From positions 1 through 17,621 of the forward strand of contig JBJKSO010000054.1 in NCBI GenBank assembly GCA_046703825.1: a DNA stretch of 17,621 nt, in the 5' to 3' direction. Source of the DNA: JBJKSO01 sp046703825 (GTDB taxonomy: Bacteria > Chloroflexota > Dormibacteria > Aeolococcales > Bog-877). Below are positions 6,572-12,950 of the stretch, one piece after another. The notes under the pieces are model-generated. The model ran no database searches, was not told the DNA's origin, and worked only from the letters and a program-made list of their open reading frames with translations. Each line of letters starts with the position of its first letter. Positions within the stretch are counted from its first letter, which is position 1. Both the position numbers and the translations under genes were made by a program.

Positions 6572-6611
6572 TCAGTACCGCAGCATATCCAGCCACAGCA
6601 GAATCAGTACC
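6572..6611. repeat. 8-bp direct repeat upstream of the response regulator
   Basis: TCAGTACC occurs at 6572-6579 and 6604-6611 on + (GGTACTGA on the coding strand). Start-to-start spacing is 32 bp, close to three helical turns, bracketing a TATGCT on the minus strand. The repeats fill most of the 55-bp gap before the regulator gene. A paired regulator site is possible; chance cannot be excluded. Confidence 0.3.
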
Positions 6612-6625
6612 AGCGCCCCCACCCA

Positions 6626-8281
6626 CTAGCCGCTAGGTGATTCCACGCGTGCCCAGACCACCATCACGGTGGTGCCCTGACCTGGTCGGGAGTAGATCCG
6701 CACCTTGGCGCCGAGCAGTGCGGCACGCTCCCGCATCCCGATCATGCCCAGGCCGGTTCGTCCTGCCCGGTAGCCGGTGCGGTCGAAGCCCATTCCGTCA
6801 TCCCGGACTGTGAGCCTGACCCGCCGGGAATCCCCGACCAGGTTCAGCCACACGCGGTCGGCGTGCGCGTGTCTCTCCACGTTGGAGAGCGCTTCCTGCG
6901 CGATCCGCAACAGACCGCGTTCCACATCGACCGGAAGACGGGAAAGGTCGCCCCTCAGACTTATTCGCGCGTCTGCGCCGCCGCGCTCCCGGAAGCCGTT
7001 CGCCAACTCCTCCAGCGCCGCCGCCAGGCCCCGATCCTCCAGAGTCTCGGAGCGCAGACCCTCGGTCAGCTGGCGCAGACCATCGGCCACGGCGATGGCC
7101 AGCTCCCGAGTTTCGTCGAGCAGCACCGCCGAGGGCGCATCCCGGGGCGCGTCGTCGGCTATCTGCTCCAGCCTGCGGGCGAGGTAGATCAGCGCCTGCA
7201 CCGGTTCGTCGTGGATGTCACGCGCGATCCGTCGTCTCTCCTCCACCACCGCCAGCCGCTGCAGCTCCGTCTGCACATCCAGGTAGTCCAAAGCCAGCCC
7301 CGCCTTGGCGGCGAGACTTTCCGCCAGCATCCGGTCGCCGGCGGAGAACCGGCCGGAGCCAGCCTCACGACCAAGCAGCATCGCCGCCCTAACACTGGAC
7401 TGCACCGAGATGGGGACCACCAGCATCTGCTCAAGGTCGCGGTCACCGCCGAGCCACCGGGCGAGATCGCTGCTCGCCGGCAGCACCAGCCCGCTCTGGC
7501 GCTTGACCAAATCAAAGCTCAAGCGCGGGCGCGCAGGCGGGGCTTCGCCCACTTCCGCGACGACCGAGAGCAGGCCAGTATTCTCTGGGTCTGGACTCAA
7601 AACCGCGCCTCGATTAGCCCTGACCAGCTCCGCGGCGGAGGTCAGCGTGCTCTTCAACAGCTCGCGCCATGAGCGACGCTCGAGCAGCAGGGTGGTTGTC
7701 TCCTGCAGTGCTTGCAGCCAACGCTCGCGGTGCTGCACCGCAGCGTAGGCCTGAGCATTGGCGATGGCAGCGCCGGCCTGAGCCGCGAGGGTGACCAGCG
7801 ACGCCTCGTCCTCGGGCGAGAAGGATCCATTCCGCTTGTTGGTCAGGTAGATGTTGCCGAACACGCGCCCGGCTGCCGGCACGGGCGCGCCCAGGAAGCT
7901 CTCCATCGGCGGGTGATGCGCTGGGAAGCCGACTGAGCGCGGGTCGGACTGGAGGTGCTCCAAGCGAAGGGGTCGCGGGTCGTCGATCAGCGCGCCGAGG
8001 ATGCCCCGGCCCCTGGGAATGTGCCCGATCGCCTGCCGCTGGGCATCGCTGAGCCCAACTGTGATGAACTCCGAGATTTGGCCGCCGTCACCCACGACTC
8101 CCACGGCGCCGTAGGTCGCGTCGGTGATTTCGGTCGCCAGCTCCACCAAACGCCGCAAGACGGTGGAGAGTGACAGCTCCGAAGCCAGCAGCAGCCCGGC
8201 TTCAAGCAGGGCATCGGAGCGACCACGCTGCCCCTCACCCTGGGCCGGCTCTCCGGCCTGCAATGGTCTCCTGCTCGCCAA
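6626..8281 (-). CDS. GAF-GAF sensor histidine kinase, DevS/DosS-like
   Basis: A 551-aa soluble kinase with the domain order of mycobacterial DevS/DosS (about 578 aa). GAF-A (about 37-180) has SVGFPAHHPPMESFLGAPV and VFGNIYLTNKRNG. From recalled DosS sequence, His123 here aligns with proximal heme ligand His149 and Tyr145 with distal Tyr171. A divergent GAF-B follows (about 195-335). HisKA_3 has VVEERRRIARDIHDEPVQAL with His357. The ATPase domain has AQEALSNVERHAHA (Asn467), VRDDGMGF (492-499) and GLGMIGMRERA. No membrane helix is seen. In the family, heme-bound GAF-A reads O2, CO or NO and controls phosphorylation of a NarL-type regulator, encoded next downstream here. The start is TTG at 8281 with AGGA 9 bp upstream; no ATG is available nearby. 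Confidence 0.88.
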   Translation of the reverse strand: MASRRPLQAGEPAQGEGQRGRSDALLEAGLLLASELSLSTVLRRLVELATEITDATYGAVGVVGDGGQISEFITVGLSDAQRQAIGHIPRGRGILGALIDDPRPLRLEHLQSDPRSVGFPAHHPPMESFLGAPVPAAGRVFGNIYLTNKRNGSFSPEDEASLVTLAAQAGAAIANAQAYAAVQHRERWLQALQETTTLLLERRSWRELLKSTLTSAAELVRANRGAVLSPDPENTGLLSVVAEVGEAPPARPRLSFDLVKRQSGLVLPASSDLARWLGGDRDLEQMLVVPISVQSSVRAAMLLGREAGSGRFSAGDRMLAESLAAKAGLALDYLDVQTELQRLAVVEERRRIARDIHDEPVQALIYLARRLEQIADDAPRDAPSAVLLDETRELAIAVADGLRQLTEGLRSETLEDRGLAAALEELANGFRERGGADARISLRGDLSRLPVDVERGLLRIAQEALSNVERHAHADRVWLNLVGDSRRVRLTVRDDGMGFDRTGYRAGRTGLGMIGMRERAALLGAKVRIYSRPGQGTTVMVVWARVESPSG

Positions 8282-8319
8282 CGGGCTAATCCTATCGGCC
8301 CGGCCGCATTTGCGTTTCC

Positions 8320-8337
8320 CCGGAGAGACACCTCCGG
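8320..8337. promoter_or_regulatory. Inverted repeat upstream of the GAF kinase gene
   Basis: CCGGAG (8320-8325) and CTCCGG (8332-8337) form a perfect 6-bp inverted repeat with a 6-bp spacer. It lies in the 70-bp gap between the terminator of the upstream gene and the kinase start, where the kinase-regulator transcript must begin. It could be an operator, perhaps for autoregulation. A TAGGAT at 8295-8290 on the minus strand is a possible -10, without a convincing -35. Confidence 0.3.
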
Positions 8338-8350
8338 ACGGTCATTCGTA

Positions 8351-8382
8351 CAAAAAAGCGGCCCCTCCTAAAGAGGGGCCGC
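8351..8382 (-). terminator. Rho-independent terminator
   Basis: A perfect 10-bp GC-rich stem, GCGGCCCCTC (8358-8367) with GAGGGGCCGC (8373-8382), with a 5-nt loop. It is followed on the minus strand by six T residues (A-run 8352-8357 on +). It ends the membrane-protein transcript 20 bp after that gene's stop and isolates it from the two-component operon downstream. Confidence 0.93.
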
Positions 8383-8402
8383 TCCGGGTCCGATTGGGGC
8401 GC

Positions 8403-8993
8403 CTAGGCGGTCCGGTGTCGGCCCACGAACACCCTTGCCGCGTCGGGGGCGCTGCGCTCGTGCATCAGACCGAGAACCGACAGCACCAGCATCACAGCTG
8501 CCAGGGCGAAGGAAACGATGGCAGACACCAGGGCGATCTGGCCAATCATCCAGAACGCGTAGGCATTCAGCAGCATGCTTCTAAGCGTCGTTCCCTGGAA
8601 GACCGTCTGTACCTCGGCAGCCAGCGCGGTGTTGCCCGGGTTGGCCCGCGACAAAGCGCTCAGCTGCGAGTACGTCTTGCCGTGACCGATTTCGTTCAGG
8701 TGAACTGCGATGAAGTCGTTGGCGTAGACCTCCGCCTGGGCACCGTTGGTCAGCTTTTGGCCTGCGTACTGGGAAACGGAAGGGATCATGCTCGGTGTGA
8801 TTTCCGTCCCCGCCTTTGGATGGGCGAAGGCCGCCTTGCTCGGGAAGGTTATGTTCTGAGCCGAAAGTTGCGAATACACGGTACCGTTGGTGTAGCTGTA
8901 GCCCCACATCAGCAGGGCGCCGGCCACCACCAGCACCAGCGTCAGTCCGAAGCCTCCGATCGAAGCCAGTAAGTCGAACGTCTTGCGCGGCAT
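8403..8993 (-). CDS. Conserved-type membrane protein of unknown function
   Basis: A 196-aa membrane protein. The first helix is about residues 8-30 (LLASIGGFGLTLVLVVAGALLM). An extracytoplasmic region follows (about 31-140) with YSQLSAQNITFP, YAGQKLTNGAQAEVYANDFIAVHL and a second TYSQLSA near 107-113. A long hydrophobic segment (about 144-177) forms one or two helices, and the tail is basic. The pattern MPRKTFDLLAS, AGQ-L-NGAQA-YA--FIAVHL and LLNAYAFW matches a family I recall as widespread hypothetical proteins in actinomycetes; no function is known to me. The ATG at 8993 was chosen because an exact AGGAGG lies 10 bp upstream; the TTG at 9014 lies upstream of that site and is unlikely. It is monocistronic and ends in a strong terminator. 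Confidence 0.85.
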   Translation of the reverse strand: MPRKTFDLLASIGGFGLTLVLVVAGALLMWGYSYTNGTVYSQLSAQNITFPSKAAFAHPKAGTEITPSMIPSVSQYAGQKLTNGAQAEVYANDFIAVHLNEIGHGKTYSQLSALSRANPGNTALAAEVQTVFQGTTLRSMLLNAYAFWMIGQIALVSAIVSFALAAVMLVLSVLGLMHERSAPDAARVFVGRHRTA

Positions 8994-9003
8994 CTTTCCT
9001 GTG

Positions 9004-9009
9004 CCTCCT
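9004..9009 (-). promoter_or_regulatory. Shine-Dalgarno site fixing the membrane-protein start
   Basis: CCTCCT on +, AGGAGG on the coding strand, 10 bp before the ATG at 8993. It favours that ATG over the in-frame TTG at 9014. Confidence 0.75.
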
Positions 9010-9014
9010 GACAA

Positions 9015-9608
9015 CCTGACTGCGTTCTTTGGCAGTCACCCTTCTGCCTTTCAAGCTACGCACCGCCATCGCGCCCGAACACAGCGCTACCACGGCACCG
9101 CTGTCCAGTGGTTACACCTACACCGCCACCGCGCTGCATCAAGTGACGCCGAGAGCTGTAGTGCTACTTGGCGACAGCGCTGCCCGACCCGCTGAGGTCG
9201 GGTCCCACGCGCGAAAGGCGACAGAGGCAGCTGGTCGCTGCCGGTCTGCGTCCTTGGGAGGCTGCCCAGGACCGGTCGTGGCACCCGCCTGGTGCGGAGG
9301 CTGGGTGCTCTGCAGACGTCCTTGACAGGACGTCCTGGGAGGCTGGTCTCCGGACACTTAGAGGGAAGTCCCGCAGCAGCAGCTGGGATTTGGACCGGAC
9401 CGCTGTCGCTACCTCTGTCGCCATGCGCTGATCCTCGCCCCCGCTGCCGCGCTCCAGTAGCGCGGATTCGCCGAGCCGCCCACCCGCGGTTCCACCCGCT
9501 TGCCTTCGGGCCACAGAGGGGGTGAATACACGTGCCGGTTCCCACGTAGGTGCCACCTCGCTGCGGACCCGGCGCCCCGGCAGCATTTCTGGGGACAGCC
9601 ATTGGTTC
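9015..9608. other. Hairpin-rich intergenic region, possible structured RNA
   Basis: About 590 bp between divergent genes with no convincing ORF. Inverted repeats follow one another: 9183-9189/9196-9202 (7 bp), 9226-9231/9237-9242 (6 bp), 9252-9258/9265-9270 (6 bp with one bulged T), 9281-9285/9291-9295 (5 bp), 9315-9321/9328-9334 (7 bp, loop TTGACA) and 9447-9453/9459-9465 (7 bp). All loops are 5-6 nt. An imperfect direct repeat, CGTCCTTGGGAGGCTG at 9249-9264 and CGTCCTGGGAGGCTG at 9331-9345, is also present. The region could be a long structured leader of the stress-protein gene, an independent RNA or a regulator-binding region. RNase P, tmRNA and other common RNAs were considered and not matched. 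No T-tract terminator was seen. Confidence 0.4.
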
Positions 9609-9622
9609 GGAGGTTCGGCGCC

Positions 9623-10090
9623 GTGAATGCTGCAGACGTGACCGGTAGATCTGAGGGATTCCGCATAGTCGTCGGCGTCGACGGGTCGGACGGCGGAAGG
9701 CGCGCCCTGGAGTGGGCCCTGGAGGAAGCGAGGCTTCGCAAGGGCTCGGTGCTGGCGGTGTGCGCGTACATGCTGCCGGCGATGATCGCCAATGCGGCCT
9801 TCCTCCCCGAAGAGCCGACCTGGTTCGAGGAGATGGAGGACACCAGTGTCAAGCTGGTCCAGACCGAGATCGCCGAGGCGGAGAGCGAGGGGGCTCCGGT
9901 GGACACCAGCTGGCGAGTGGTGCGGGATCGGCCCGCGGAGGCGCTCCTCGAGGCCAGCCGGGATGCGGACCTCTTGGTGGTGGGTTCGCGGGGTCTGGGC
10001 GGGTTTCGGGGGCTGCTTCTGGGATCGGTTTCGCAGCAGGTGGTCTCGCACGCGCACTGCCCGGTGCTGATCATCCGCCCGCGCGACTAG
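9623..10090 (+). CDS. Universal stress protein, UspA family
   Basis: A 155-aa single-domain Usp. It opens with the family strand RIVVGVDGSDGGRRALEWAL (14-33) and ends with the ATP-binding signature G-2x-G-9x-G-S in GSRGLGGFRGLLLGS (121-135), then CPVLIIRP. It is therefore probably an ATP-binding cytosolic protein made under stress or starvation. GTG 9623 was chosen because GGAGG lies 9 bp upstream and the length then matches the family; the frame is open to 9500 without further homology. In mycobacteria, Usp genes are prominent members of the DevR dormancy regulon. The DevS-like locus 1.3 kb away makes a similar link attractive, but no clear DevR box was found upstream. Confidence 0.92.
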   Translation: MNAADVTGRSEGFRIVVGVDGSDGGRRALEWALEEARLRKGSVLAVCAYMLPAMIANAAFLPEEPTWFEEMEDTSVKLVQTEIAEAESEGAPVDTSWRVVRDRPAEALLEASRDADLLVVGSRGLGGFRGLLLGSVSQQVVSHAHCPVLIIRPRD

Positions 10091-10273
10091 CGTCGGCCGA
10101 GCGCTGTCACCGCCGGAGGCTCGCGCCCGGCTTCTCCGTCGGCTCCCGCCACTCTTGGGGGATTCCGCGGTCAATCCGCTTAGCATGGGGCTGGTCTTGG
10201 ACCGCCCCAGAACCGTCATCGGGCGCGCCGCGGCGCGGTCTGAAAAGGAGCGCCCGCCGGGCCACCGCCCGCC
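10091..10273. promoter_or_regulatory. Upstream region of the glycolate oxidase operon
   Basis: The gap of 183 bp holds a perfect 14-bp palindrome, CGCGCCGCGGCGCG at 10224-10237, centred about 43 bp before the glcD ATG. It is a candidate operator, although its composition makes chance likely enough to keep confidence low. AAAAGGAG near 10242-10249 looks like a Shine-Dalgarno site but lies too far from the ATG to serve it. No strong promoter could be picked. Confidence 0.3.
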
Positions 10274-11722
10274 ATGAGCCTGAGCCGGATCGCCCTCCAG
10301 GCGCTGGAACTCGCGGTTGGACGTGAGCACGTGATCTCAGACCCGCGAGACCTCAGGATCTACGAGCGGGACGGCACGGTGGCCAGCGGCCTGCCGGAAG
10401 TGGTCGTCCACCCAGCCACCACGGCCGAAGTGGCAGAGGTGATGAGAATCGCGTCCCGCCACGGGATTCCGATCGTGGCCCGCGGGGCGGCCACCGGACT
10501 CTCAGGAGGAGCGGTGGCGGAGCACGGCGGTATCTCGCTCTCGCTCTCACGGATGAGACGGATCCTCGAGATCGATCCCCTGTCGCGGACAGCGCTGGTG
10601 GAGCCCGGGGTGGTCAATGCCGACCTCAGCCTCTACGCGGCCACCAAGGGACTCTTCTACGCTCCCGACCCCTCGAGCCAGAAGGCCTGCACCCTCGGCG
10701 GCAACGCGGCCGAGAACTCGGGCGGGCCCCACTGCCTCTTCTACGGGGTGACGACCAACCACGTCGTCGAGCTCGAGGTGGTGCTGGCCGACGGCAGCGT
10801 GGCGCGACTCGGGGGCGCGGCACCGGACCGTTTCGGGCTCGACCTCCTGGGGTTGGTGGTGGGGTCCGAGGGCACCCTGGCCGTCACCACCCAGCTGCGG
10901 GTGCGCCTTCTGCCGATCCCGGAATCGGTGGTCACGCTGATGGCGGCCTTCGAGAGCATCGACGCTGCCAGCCAGGCGGTCTCCGACATCATCGGCCGGG
11001 GCGTGGTGCCCGCCGCGCTCGAGATGATGGACCAGGTCACCTTGGGCGCCGTCGAGGCCCACTACCGGGCTGGCTACCCGACGGATGCGGCGGCGGTGCT
11101 GCTGATAGACATCGAGGGAGTCGCCGAGAGCACGAGCGAACTGGCCGAGACCGTCCAGGTCAGCCTGCGCCAAAACGAGGCTCGCGACCTGCGCCTGGCC
11201 GCCGATCTTGCCGAGCGCGAGCTGCTCTGGGCGGGCCGGAAGGGTGCGATCGGGGCGCTGGGCCGGATCAAGCCCAACTACTACCTTCACGACGGTGTCG
11301 TGCCCAGGACCAAGCTGCCGGCGGTGCTGCGCGAGGTGGGCCGCATCGCTGCCGACTACCGCCTGCCGGTGGCTAACGTCTTCCACGCGGGTGACGGCAA
11401 CCTCCACCCCAACCTCCTCTTCGACATGCGCGAGCCAGGGGTGCTGCATCAGGTGGAGCGCGCCGCCGAGGACATCCTGCGGGTGTGCGTCGAGATGGGC
11501 GGCACCCTCTCGGGCGAGCACGGCATCGGGATCGAGAAGCGCGACTTTCTGCCCTGGGTGTTCAGCCCTGACGACATTGCCACCATGCGCTCGCTGAAGG
11601 ACGCCTTCGACCCTGACCACCGGCTCAACCCGGGCAAGGTCTTCCCTGGTCCCGCCGGCGCCCACGCGCCCCCGCGCTTGCGGGTCCGAGCGGGCCTGGC
11701 TGCAGAGGCGGATTGGTGGTGA
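10274..11722 (+). CDS. glcD: Glycolate oxidase FAD subunit GlcD
   Basis: A 482-aa flavoprotein oxidising glycolate (or a related 2-hydroxy acid) to glyoxylate, passing electrons to GlcE/GlcF and the respiratory chain. The PCMH-type FAD domain starts at PEVVVHPATTAEVAEVMRIA (41-60), with VARGAATGLSGGAV (68-81), APDPSSQKACTLGGNAAENS (130-149) and the FAD-binding GLVVGSEGTLAVTT (193-206). The C-terminal oxidase domain has VFHAGDGNLHPN (369-380) and GTLSGEHGIGIEKRDFL (410-426), hallmarks of GlcD/D-lactate dehydrogenase proteins. The last 25 residues are a low-complexity extension. The ATG at 10274 fits the family N-terminus; its Shine-Dalgarno site is weak. glcE follows with a GTGA overlap, then glcF, so this is a complete three-subunit enzyme. 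D-lactate or another 2-hydroxy acid remains possible as substrate. Confidence 0.94.
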   Translation: MSLSRIALQALELAVGREHVISDPRDLRIYERDGTVASGLPEVVVHPATTAEVAEVMRIASRHGIPIVARGAATGLSGGAVAEHGGISLSLSRMRRILEIDPLSRTALVEPGVVNADLSLYAATKGLFYAPDPSSQKACTLGGNAAENSGGPHCLFYGVTTNHVVELEVVLADGSVARLGGAAPDRFGLDLLGLVVGSEGTLAVTTQLRVRLLPIPESVVTLMAAFESIDAASQAVSDIIGRGVVPAALEMMDQVTLGAVEAHYRAGYPTDAAAVLLIDIEGVAESTSELAETVQVSLRQNEARDLRLAADLAERELLWAGRKGAIGALGRIKPNYYLHDGVVPRTKLPAVLREVGRIAADYRLPVANVFHAGDGNLHPNLLFDMREPGVLHQVERAAEDILRVCVEMGGTLSGEHGIGIEKRDFLPWVFSPDDIATMRSLKDAFDPDHRLNPGKVFPGPAGAHAPPRLRVRAGLAAEADWW

Positions 11723-12885
11723 TCCCGGCCTCGACCGGACCGGCGGGGTCGGCCGATGGCGCTGCCGAGATAGACGGACTCACTCCGACTCGGCGCGTGC
11801 AGCCGGATAGCCTCCTGGAACTCACGGACCTGCTTCGGCACTGCTCCAGCGAGAAGCTCGCGGTAACCCCGGTTGGCGGAGGACGTGCTCTGGGCATGGG
11901 CGGCCGGCTGCAGCGGCTGGATGTGGTCGTGAGCACGGTCGGCCTGCGCGGCATCAGCGAATACCAGCCGGCCGACCTGACGGTCACCGTGCGCGCTGGC
12001 ACCACTCTGGGCGATCTTTCCGACGAACTGCGCGCGGCCGGCCAGTTCCTGCCGTTGGACCCGTTCGCCTCGCCCGGGCACACCGTGGGCGGCCTGCTCG
12101 CCAGCGGCTGGTCGGGACCGCTGCGGCAAGGCTATCGGCACGCTCGCGACTTCGTGATCGGCTTGACGGTCGCCCGGGCCGACGGAACCCTGATCAGCTC
12201 GGGCGGCCGGGTGGTCAAGAACGTGTCCGGCTACGACATGCACAAGCTGCACCTGGGAGTGCTGGGCTCCCTGGGCGTGATCGTCCAGGCTTCTTTCAAG
12301 GTGAGCACCATCCCCCACCACGACCTGACGGTCGGGCGGTGCGTGGCCGACCGGACTAGCGCCTGGGCCGAAGCCGAGCGGGCGCTGGCATTGGCGCTGC
12401 CGCCGGTCGCGCTCGAGCTGCTTTCGCCAGCGGCCGCCAAGGCGGGCGGTTGGGGCCTGGTCGCCCGGCTCTGCGGGAGCCGGGAGGCGGTGGCCCGCTC
12501 CCGAAGGGAGCTGGGCTGGCCGGAGGGCGACCCGGGATTTTGGGAGGCCCACGCCCGGCGGACCGCTACGCGATGGGCGCGGATTGCGGTCCCAGCCAGA
12601 CAGCTGGCTAAGGTGTGCAGGGAGCTGGGCGACGCCGAGACTTGGTGGGCTTCGCCCGGTGTGGGAGTGGCGCATTGGCTGGATTGGCAGCCCGCAGCGG
12701 TGGTCGCTGCCCGCCAGAGCTCGGAGCGGGCATCGGGTTCGCTCGCACTCCTGGCCGCCCCACCTCAGGTGAAGGACGAGCTGGGTGCCTGGGGAACTTT
12801 GCCGCCCGAAGTGAGGCTCATGAGCCGAGTGCGAGACCGCTTCGACCCAGACCGCCTGCTTTCGCCCGGGCGCTACCCGATCTGA
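11713..12885 (+). CDS. glcE: Glycolate oxidase FAD-binding subunit GlcE
   Basis: A protein of 388-390 aa, depending on the start, with a second PCMH FAD domain: VQPDSLLELTDLLRHC (29-44), VTPVGGGRALGMGG (51-64), AGTTLGDLSDELRAAGQFLP (95-114), SPGHTVGGLLASGWSGPLR (120-138), VKNVSGYDMHKLHLGVLGSL (168-187). The last run is highly characteristic of GlcE. The C-terminus ends RFDPDRLLSPGR as in the family. TTG 11713, GTG 11716 and GTG 11719 are all possible starts; 11719 overlaps the glcD stop as GTGA and gives translational coupling. GlcE lacks the GlcD C-terminal catalytic motifs and works as a partner subunit. The middle (about 200-340) is divergent and cannot be matched in detail. Confidence 0.92.
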   Translation: MVVIPASTGPAGSADGAAEIDGLTPTRRVQPDSLLELTDLLRHCSSEKLAVTPVGGGRALGMGGRLQRLDVVVSTVGLRGISEYQPADLTVTVRAGTTLGDLSDELRAAGQFLPLDPFASPGHTVGGLLASGWSGPLRQGYRHARDFVIGLTVARADGTLISSGGRVVKNVSGYDMHKLHLGVLGSLGVIVQASFKVSTIPHHDLTVGRCVADRTSAWAEAERALALALPPVALELLSPAAAKAGGWGLVARLCGSREAVARSRRELGWPEGDPGFWEAHARRTATRWARIAVPARQLAKVCRELGDAETWWASPGVGVAHWLDWQPAAVVAARQSSERASGSLALLAAPPQVKDELGAWGTLPPEVRLMSRVRDRFDPDRLLSPGRYPI

Positions 12886-12950
12886 GTTGGGGCAAGCAAA
12901 CCCCAAGCCCGGGGCCGGCCCAACGTCCGCGGTCGCTAGTGTGAGCTGAC

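Noticed and set aside
9361..9375. DevR/DosR box (GGGACT-N2-AGTCCC type) upstream of the universal stress protein gene
   Set aside because: Only the right half-site AGTCCC is present; the left half does not match, so this cannot support membership of a DevR-like regulon.
9357..9376. RNase P RNA-like GAGGGAAGTCCC in the intergenic region
   Set aside because: Only a short resemblance to GAGGAAAGTCC; the other universal RNase P segments are absent from the surrounding sequence.
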